Shown here one piece after another: positions 15,460 to 21,102 of a stretch of DNA of 21,102 bases. The translations under genes and the position numbers were made by a program. Under the pieces are notes generated by a model. It saw nothing but the letters and a program-made list of their open reading frames with translations. It was not told where the DNA came from and did not search any database. Position 1 is the first letter of the stretch; each line of letters opens with the position of its first letter. Source of the DNA: Bacillota bacterium (lineage in GTDB: Bacteria > Bacillota > Clostridia > Clostridiales > Clostridiaceae); assembly GCA_023399035.1 (NCBI GenBank), contig JAEWQX010000239.1, forward strand, positions 1 through 21,102, read 5' to 3'.

Positions 15460-16851
15460 TTATTCCTTTCCTTTTACAATTACTTTTAATATATTTTTAG
15501 TTTTATTAGTAATCTTATATTCCTCAGAAACTCTTAATCCTACTATCCATGAAATATTTTCATCAAAGCATAGAAGCGGTACACTATCTCTTTCTTCTTT
15601 AGGTATCTTCATGTCAATAAATATGTCTTTTAACTTCTTACTTCCACTCATACCCAAAGGACTAATTTTATCCCCATTTTTTCTGTTTCTTAATGAGATG
15701 AAATTATTTATTTTATCAAAATCAAAATATCTTATCAGTATGTTTTGTTTTAAATTTAAACTTGAGTCATTATTAACTAATGAAAACTCAATAATATTAT
15801 TTTGAAAAGCTATTTTCTTTCCATCAATATCATCTTTGTTTATTTTTATTTCCTGCTTTACATGAATATTATTATTAATTATTCTCTCTTTTATGTATAT
15901 GTCACCATATATGTTTTCAGCATAAATTTTATTAGGTAAATCTATTACTTTACCCGAATTATTTTTAGCTAAATTGCAGATATCATATATGTGTTTCATT
16001 TCAAAATCATAATGAGTTTTTGAGAAATTAGTAAGAGCATATCTGATAACTCTTGTTACAACAGCTTCATGGTTATCAAACATTTTCTTTTTTATTATAA
16101 AATAGTCCTGCTGTTCTACACAATATTTTTCATAAAAACTTCTTGCAGACTTTTCTATAAATTCATTATCCTTTTGCAGTAATACAGACATTCTATTTAG
16201 TGTCTGTATTATATCTTCATTAAAATTTTCCTTAATATAAGGAAGTATATCTAACCTAATCTTATTCCTATTATATATCTTTTCAAAATTGGTCTTATCA
16301 ATTCTAGGTTTTAAGTTATTTACTTCTATATATTCTTCAACTTCTTTTCTTGATAAGCATAATATAGGTCTTATAATTTTATCTCTGCACACTTTAATGC
16401 CACATAATCCTTCAATTCCAGTACCTCGCATTAGCCTGAAAAGAATGGTTTCTGCTTGATCATTTGCATTGTGTGCAGTAGCAATCTTATTATATCCATG
16501 CTCTCTTATGACTTCATCAAAGAAATTATATCTTGCATCTCTCCCTGCCATTTCTGATGACATTTTATTTTCTTTTGAATATTTATTTATATCAACCCGC
16601 TTTACAAAACAGGGAATATCAAAACTTTCACACAAGTTTTTTACATATTCCTCATCTTGAAAAGCATCCTCATCCCTTAACATATGATTTAAATGTGCAG
16701 CTCCAATTTCTATATCGAGCTCCTCTTTTAAATTATAAAGAATGTTTAAAAGACATACTGAATCCGGTCCTCCAGAAAGAGCTACCAGAATTCTGTCCTT
16801 AGGATTAATTAAATTGTTGTCTTTTATATAAGACATTACTTTTTTATACAA
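15460..16851 (-). CDS. tilS: tRNA(Ile)-lysidine synthase
   Basis: Converts C34 of the tRNA-Ile CAU anticodon to lysidine, so that it reads AUA and is charged with Ile. Essential in most bacteria. It has 463 residues. The N-terminal PP-loop ATPase has SGGPDS (26-31) and the signature HMLRDEDAFQDEEYV, followed by ATAHNANDQAETILFRLMRGTG. The Lys/Asn/Ile-rich middle and the C-terminal domain (about 370-463, with KNGDKISPLGMSGSKKLKDIF) are of full length. The start is TTG at 16851, supported by AGGAAG nine bases upstream (16866..16861). The first in-frame ATG, five codons later, is too far from that site. It is the first gene of the tilS-hpt-ftsH operon. Confidence 0.95.
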   Translation of the reverse strand: MYKKVMSYIKDNNLINPKDRILVALSGGPDSVCLLNILYNLKEELDIEIGAAHLNHMLRDEDAFQDEEYVKNLCESFDIPCFVKRVDINKYSKENKMSSEMAGRDARYNFFDEVIREHGYNKIATAHNANDQAETILFRLMRGTGIEGLCGIKVCRDKIIRPILCLSRKEVEEYIEVNNLKPRIDKTNFEKIYNRNKIRLDILPYIKENFNEDIIQTLNRMSVLLQKDNEFIEKSARSFYEKYCVEQQDYFIIKKKMFDNHEAVVTRVIRYALTNFSKTHYDFEMKHIYDICNLAKNNSGKVIDLPNKIYAENIYGDIYIKERIINNNIHVKQEIKINKDDIDGKKIAFQNNIIEFSLVNNDSSLNLKQNILIRYFDFDKINNFISLRNRKNGDKISPLGMSGSKKLKDIFIDMKIPKEERDSVPLLCFDENISWIVGLRVSEEYKITNKTKNILKVIVKGKE

Positions 16852-16888
16852 TAATAAACACTTCCTATTACATAGTACTGTATATTAT

Positions 16889-16917
16889 ATTTTACGTATA
16901 TAATATTGAAATGTAAA
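16889..16917 (-). promoter_or_regulatory. Promoter of tilS-hpt-ftsH
   Basis: TTTACA (16917..16912), a 17-base spacer and TAAAAT (16894..16889), about 40 bases before the TTG start. A 14-base perfect palindrome, AACTAAGCTTAGTT, lies farther upstream (about 16953-16966). It has no loop and no T-run, so I do not call it a spoIIE terminator. Confidence 0.6.
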
Positions 16918-16987
16918 CATTATTGTTCAAATTACTACCAAATCAATTATAAACTAAGCTTAGTTCTTAAAAATTTATATATAAATT

Positions 16988-19384
16988 CTAATTTGCTAAA
17001 TAAATCTTTGAAACAACTACAGTCATATCATCCTTAAGTCTTCCTCCACTCAACTCTTTTGCTTTATCAAGTATCTTTTCTGATAAATCTCTAGGGTCTG
17101 CATTAATATTGCCCAAATAATTTTCAAGCCATGTTTTTTCTTCAACATTTGATTTATCTATATCTAATACTCCATCACTGACACTGACTATAATATCTCC
17201 AGCCTGAAGTTCTTCTTTTATAACTTCAACGTCTACCTCATCAACTAAACCAAAAGGCAGATTTTTAGAATTAATTGACTTAACTTCATTTCCTCTCTTA
17301 ATAAATGTTGGTGCTGCACCAATTTTAACAAAAGCAGCATCTCCACTATATAAATCAACTTTATTCAAATCCAAAGTAGCATATTTCTCATCCTCAGCAA
17401 AGCGCATTCCCATTATTGAATTTACTGTATTGACTGTTATATTTTCATCAAAACCTGCTTCTATAAATTTTTCTACGAGATCTACTGTGGCTTTGCTCTC
17501 CTTACCTGCTTCAGGACCAAATCCCATACCATCACTCAGGATAGTCATATAACATCCATCCTTGGTATTGCCAAATGTATAGCTGTCCCCAATCTGGCTT
17601 TCACCACTTTTTGGCGCCATAGCATTATAAGAAACCATATAGAATTTAGATTCTTCCTGAATACTTATAATATACTCATCATTTTCATTGCTAATACTAC
17701 TTTCTTCTTCAGAAATGCTTAACTTCTTTCTTGTAATATTATTTAAGATAGGTATTAATCTTCTATTTAAATAATCAGCTCCTCTATATTCATCCATGCT
17801 AATCTTTATCTTTATTTTTCCGTTTATATCTGTATAGCAGAAGATATCATTATAACTTATTGACTTCTTATTAAGCGCAAGCCTGACTCTCTTTTCAAGA
17901 TCAGTATTCACTATAACCTGCTTTTTAAAATCATTCAAAAGACCATCCAATGTATTTGATATGCTGTCTATATGATATGATAAAAGTTTTCTTCCTTCTG
18001 CAAGTCTTTCCTTAATAGTTTCGTTAACTATATTATTATCAACTATTTTTTCAACATTTCTCAAAAGAGTAAAGCTTTGAACACATCTCTTTTCCAAGTC
18101 TGCTGGCATGCATATAGCATTTTCTTCATAACTTTGTATAAGTGATTGAAAAGAGTTATATGTCTGCTGAAACTCTCGTTCCCAACAAGCAGGCCTGTTT
18201 TCACAGTTTACACAACATCTGTCCGCTAAATTTTCAACCAATGCACTTCCTTTCCCTTTTATAAGAAGATTTTCGTTTTCTGTTACTGCTCCCAGACAGT
18301 TAGAAACTGTATTTAATACATTTGTCAATTCTCTTAATTTAAACGTAAATTCCTCCCTTATACTGTTTAGTTTCCCTTCATCTATATATTCTCTTTTTCT
18401 GTCTGGATTTATTTCAACTTCAATACTTTTAAATGCAGACCTAGGAATACATAAAAATAGTACACAGCTAGATAGTACTTCTACTCCAAATCTTAAACTT
18501 AAAACATTAGAATATAGACCTAATGCAAAATATATAATTATCCCTGCAAGTATTGAAAATATTTTTCCTGTATCTTTAAATATACCTACAATAAGTCCTC
18601 CAACACTGAAGAATCCTATTGACCACATCATGTCGCTTGATGCAACACCAAGTATAACTCCCATGGCCACACCAATCATTGCCCCATATGCAGCTCCTCC
18701 TAAATAAGCAACTGATAAAACTAATAATAAGGCACATATATTTTTTAAAGAGTAATCCATAAATGTAACATTCCCTATACCAGAAACTATCAAGCAGAAT
18801 AATATGCTTATGCTTACTAACTGTTCTGTTGTAAATAGGTATTTATAATCAAATTCTTCAATTGAATCAACTGCATATTTAATTACATAATATATAGGCA
18901 TAATCATTATTGTCTCTATAAGACATAATGTAGAATTTACACCTACATCATACTTATTTACAGTCAATCCATATATAAAGAAGGTACAGAAAATTAAAGC
19001 AAAGCCTAATAGTTCTTTCTTGACTCTTTTCTTAATGGGAAGCACAAGATAACTTATAGTTAATATAGATATTGCAATAAGATACATGTTCCCATCGCTT
19101 AATGAATTAGCAACTGTAAGATATCCACATAAGACACCAATGCCTGCGCTTACATCCTTTTGTTTATTATTTCTTGCTGAAACTGCCATTAGATATGCTA
19201 TTCCAAAAGGAGCAATACCTTTGCTGTCCGACTGATTTAATAGAAGACTTACTCTTCCAAGTAATATCCCTACTATAAATATCAAAGTTAAATTTACTAA
19301 TGGTATTTTTCTATCTATTTTTCTATTTGTTTTTTGAACTGTTTTTACTTCATCACATTTATCTACATTTAATCCATACTGCAC
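16988..19384 (-). CDS. spoIIE: Stage II sporulation protein E, membrane PP2C-type phosphatase
   Basis: In sporulating cells this phosphatase dephosphorylates SpoIIAA, releasing sigma-F in the forespore, and takes part in polar septation. It has 798 residues from the chosen start. About ten hydrophobic segments fill residues 30-315. A central regulatory region follows, with the conserved Cys cluster RCCVNCENRPACW near 389-401 and coiled-coil-like helices. The C-terminal PP2C domain starts near SYNAMAPKSGESQIGDSY, has LSDGMGFG as a metal-binding motif, then VSVSDGVLD and LKDDMTVVV. The frame is open to a TTG at 19405, but no ribosome binding site precedes it. The GTG at 19384, about 9 bases after GGGG, begins MQYG, which suits the family. 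Start confidence is moderate. Its promoter has a long spacer, see 19419-19451. Confidence 0.95.
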   Translation of the reverse strand: MQYGLNVDKCDEVKTVQKTNRKIDRKIPLVNLTLIFIVGILLGRVSLLLNQSDSKGIAPFGIAYLMAVSARNNKQKDVSAGIGVLCGYLTVANSLSDGNMYLIAISILTISYLVLPIKKRVKKELLGFALIFCTFFIYGLTVNKYDVGVNSTLCLIETIMIMPIYYVIKYAVDSIEEFDYKYLFTTEQLVSISILFCLIVSGIGNVTFMDYSLKNICALLLVLSVAYLGGAAYGAMIGVAMGVILGVASSDMMWSIGFFSVGGLIVGIFKDTGKIFSILAGIIIYFALGLYSNVLSLRFGVEVLSSCVLFLCIPRSAFKSIEVEINPDRKREYIDEGKLNSIREEFTFKLRELTNVLNTVSNCLGAVTENENLLIKGKGSALVENLADRCCVNCENRPACWEREFQQTYNSFQSLIQSYEENAICMPADLEKRCVQSFTLLRNVEKIVDNNIVNETIKERLAEGRKLLSYHIDSISNTLDGLLNDFKKQVIVNTDLEKRVRLALNKKSISYNDIFCYTDINGKIKIKISMDEYRGADYLNRRLIPILNNITRKKLSISEEESSISNENDEYIISIQEESKFYMVSYNAMAPKSGESQIGDSYTFGNTKDGCYMTILSDGMGFGPEAGKESKATVDLVEKFIEAGFDENITVNTVNSIMGMRFAEDEKYATLDLNKVDLYSGDAAFVKIGAAPTFIKRGNEVKSINSKNLPFGLVDEVDVEVIKEELQAGDIIVSVSDGVLDIDKSNVEEKTWLENYLGNINADPRDLSEKILDKAKELSGGRLKDDMTVVVSKIYLAN

Positions 19385-19418
19385 ACTTTCTCGCCCCACT
19401 TCCAAATAATGTAACTTG

Positions 19419-19451
19419 ATTATAGCACCACAATTTTAAGATAAATGTCAT
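19419..19451 (-). promoter_or_regulatory. spoIIE promoter, extended -10 with 21-base spacer
   Basis: TATAAT (19424..19419) is preceded by TGC, an extended -10. The nearest -35-like box is ATGACA (19451..19446), 21 bases away. Over-long spacers of this kind are known from Bacillus spoIIE and spoIIG, which sigma-A reads only with phosphorylated Spo0A. A split 0A-like motif, CTACGAA (19480..19474), lies just upstream. Confidence 0.6.
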
Positions 19452-19484
19452 AAGATGTACTCTACTCCTAACTTTCGTAGGACA

Positions 19485-19700
19485 ACTTAGTCTAAAATTC
19501 TCTAATATTTATTTTTATTTTTTCAATTTCAAATTCGAATAATATTTAAAATAACTGCTATACATCTCCAACTATTCAGAAAGAAAACTTTTTCTGCTCT
19601 AATACAAATTTGTCGCTAAAATTAATTTATTAGAATTTTATACATAACTGTTTTTTCATATTTTAGAGTGTATATGCATAATGAATCTAAGTAATAAATA
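19485..19700. other. AT-rich intergenic DNA upstream of spoIIE
   Basis: No open frame with a ribosome binding site is visible on either strand. A small hairpin (CAGAAA/TTTCTG at about 19577-19596) and a TTTGTCGCT sequence (19609-19617), which is a partial 0A-box match about 200 bases from the promoter, are the only features I can point to. Confidence 0.4.
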
Positions 19701-19701
19701 A

Positions 19702-19749
19702 ATTATCCCTGATATACAGAATATTAGTATTCTGTATATCAGGGATAAT
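19702..19749. repeat. 22-bp perfect inverted repeat (hairpin) downstream of the AEC transporter gene
   Basis: ATTATCCCTGATATACAGAATA (19702-19723) and its exact reverse complement (19728-19749) flank a TTAG loop. It lies 49 bases after the transporter stop. The T-tract on the minus strand is interrupted (TTTATTTATTA), so it could be a terminator of unusual strength or a separate element. Confidence 0.85.
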
Positions 19750-19797
19750 CATTATATTATATACATATTAAAATCAAAAATAGATTACTCATTGCTT

Positions 19798-20736
19798 TTA
19801 CATATAACATAGCTGCTTCATCACAAAAATATATATGAATATAGTAATAACAGAAAGCATAGATGTAAATACAACAAGCTGCGCTGCCAATTCTCCATCA
19901 GCATCCATCTGCTCAGCCATTGTAAAAGATGATACCGCAACTGGTGCAGATAACATAATCATTATACTAGCAAGTTCCACATTTCTAAATCCTAAATATA
20001 TAGCAATTGGAATGAATGTCAATGGCACTATAACCAGCTTTCCTACTACTCCAATAATTAATTGTTTTATATTTTTATTAATCTTTTCTATTTTAAAAGA
20101 TCCTCCGAGCACTGCTAAAGCTAGTGGAGTTGCTACTTTAGACATATCTGAAATTGTTTTTTCTAAAACCGATGGAAGTTTTATCTGTAAAACTAACATT
20201 AACACCCCTATAGCAGATGCCAGAATTAAAGGATTTGTAATAATCCCTTTAATAATTTTCTTTAAATTTATTTTTCCACCCCTAAAAATCTCCAGAACTA
20301 TGACTGCTAAGAAATTAAACATAGGTACTATAACAGCTATAAGTATAGATGTTACACCTGTGCCCTCTTCTCCAAATAAAGATAAAACTACCGGAAGTCC
20401 AAATAATACAAAATTACTTCGAAATATGGCTTGTACCATAACTCCACTCTTCTTATTATCCTTTTCAATAAAAGGAATTAGTATACACGCACCTATACAG
20501 CTTATCAATATAGCAGATGATGCAAATATCATAAGTTTAATATTAATAGTTCCTTCAATTTTAGTATTATATATATTAAAGAATAATAGCATTGGTAAAA
20601 ATGTCTTGAATATTAAATTATTTATTTTCTTTAAAGTATAATCATCAACAAGATTTATCTTTCTAATAAAATATCCAAACATTATTGTCAGAAATAATGG
20701 CGCTACAACATTTATAGATAATATAAAATTATTCAT
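19798..20736 (-). CDS. AEC-family transporter (auxin efflux carrier type)
   Basis: A predicted inner-membrane carrier of 312 residues with about ten hydrophobic segments (near 8-24, 42-56, 66-89, 105-121, 128-150, 166-184, 200-212, 224-249, 254-274 and 284-306) and a short polar loop between the halves. FRSNFVLFGLPV (105-116), TNPLILASAIG, TPLALAVLGG and LSAPVAVSSFTMA are typical of the AEC (membrane transport protein) family. Bacterial members move organic acids such as malate or malonate, but nothing here fixes the substrate. The frame opens at an ATG at 20748 whose next codons are the ribosome binding site GGAG. The ATG at 20736, six bases after it, is preferred. It is monocistronic. Confidence 0.88.
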   Translation of the reverse strand: MNNFILSINVVAPLFLTIMFGYFIRKINLVDDYTLKKINNLIFKTFLPMLLFFNIYNTKIEGTINIKLMIFASSAILISCIGACILIPFIEKDNKKSGVMVQAIFRSNFVLFGLPVVLSLFGEEGTGVTSILIAVIVPMFNFLAVIVLEIFRGGKINLKKIIKGIITNPLILASAIGVLMLVLQIKLPSVLEKTISDMSKVATPLALAVLGGSFKIEKINKNIKQLIIGVVGKLVIVPLTFIPIAIYLGFRNVELASIMIMLSAPVAVSSFTMAEQMDADGELAAQLVVFTSMLSVITIFIYIFVMKQLCYM

Positions 20737-20789
20737 TTTCCTCTCCATTATTATAATTGTCTTAATTATAATTTTATAAATTATTTAAC

Positions 20790-20821
20790 AAAAAAGACTT
20801 AAGTAAAATTACTTAAGTCTT
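20790..20821 (-). terminator. Terminator of the tRNA cluster
   Basis: AAGACTTAAGTAA and TTACTTAAGTCTT (20821..20794) form a near-perfect stem followed by TTTTTTG on the minus strand, directly after tRNA-Leu. Confidence 0.92.
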
Positions 20822-20909
20822 GGTGCCGAAGACCGGAATCGAACCGGTACGGTGTTTAACCACCGCAGGATTTTAAGTCCTGTGCGTCTGCCAGTTCCGC
20901 CACTTCGGC
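20821..20909 (-). tRNA. tRNA-Leu (UAA)
   Basis: 89 bases with encoded CCA. Acceptor arms GCCGAAG/CTTCGGC, a long class II variable arm, and anticodon loop ACTTAAA giving UAA, which reads UUA, expected to be a common Leu codon in such an AT-rich genome. Confidence 0.97.
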
Positions 20910-20923
20910 ATGGCAATATTTAA

Positions 20924-20999
<76 letters not shown>

Positions 21000-21020
21000 A
21001 TATTATATTATATAAAAATA

Positions 21021-21102
21021 TGGTGCCGAAGACCGGAATCGAACCGGTACGGTGTTTAACCACCGCAGGATTTTAAGTCCTGTGCGTCTGCCAGTTCCGC
21101 CA
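21021..21102 (-). tRNA. tRNA-Leu (UAA), second copy, cut by the window end
   Basis: The 82 visible bases, from CCA to the D-arm, are identical to the tRNA-Leu at 20821-20909. Only the 5' acceptor strand is outside. The cluster is transcribed leftward in the order Leu, fMet, Leu. Confidence 0.96.

Noticed and set aside
16953..16966. Palindrome AACTAAGCTTAGTT as a spoIIE terminator
   Set aside because: It has no loop and no T-run after it. It could be a protein-binding site, but nothing supports a specific one.
19835..20641. An 268-codon open frame on the plus strand opposite the AEC transporter gene
   Set aside because: It is the antisense shadow of the transporter. Its composition is Ile/Ser/Thr-rich with no family motif and no ribosome binding site, while the minus-strand frame has clear family motifs.

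Overview
The window looks like a chromosomal segment from a low-GC, spore-forming Clostridium (cluster I, sensu stricto). The evidence is the AT-rich intergenic DNA, the 5' end of a 16S rRNA with clostridial sequence, a spoIIE gene, a glycine T-box ahead of glyS, and the gene order. Segments with spoIIE, tilS, hpt, ftsH, coaX, dusB and lysS are conserved near the origin in Bacillus and Clostridium, so an origin-proximal position is likely. Nearly every gene, including the rRNA and all tRNAs, is on the minus strand. Only a lipoprotein gene and a short ssb-like gene are on the plus strand.

Layout from left to right. At 1-250 is the start of an rRNA operon reading out of the window, with its promoter and leader. 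An AT-rich gap follows, then a plus-strand repeat lipoprotein (780-1811) that shares a bidirectional terminator with murD (1890-3266). glyS (3522-4913) is preceded by a glycine T-box leader. Between 5320 and 6760 are three copies of a promoter/tRNA-Asn/terminator unit. A tail-less SSB-like gene (5595-5921) sits between the first two. The greA-lysS operon (8870-6865) has a perfect consensus promoter and a structured leader. The coaX-dusB operon (10991-9236) follows, then monocistronic fhs (12790-11120), the tilS-hpt-ftsH operon (16851-13052), spoIIE (about 19384-16988), an AEC-family transporter (20736-19798), and a tRNA cluster (Leu, initiator Met, Leu) cut by the window end.

Most of this is housekeeping: translation (glyS, lysS, tRNAs, tilS, dusB, rRNA), transcription fidelity (greA), cofactor and one-carbon metabolism (coaX, fhs), purine salvage (hpt), peptidoglycan (murD), membrane proteolysis (ftsH) and the sporulation phosphatase SpoIIE. 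I do not see a defence island, mobile element, CRISPR array or biosynthetic cluster. The points worth a second look are regulatory or structural: the seven-unit lipoprotein, the T-box without a convincing terminator, the tRNA-Asn triplication around a truncated SSB, the greA leader with mutually exclusive helices, a terminator-like hairpin inside the coaX leader, a PurBox-like inverted repeat upstream of fhs, a long-spacer promoter upstream of spoIIE, and a 22-bp perfect inverted repeat after the transporter gene.

Several starts were placed by ribosome binding site: murD, coaX, spoIIE and the transporter start later than the longest open frame, and tilS uses TTG.
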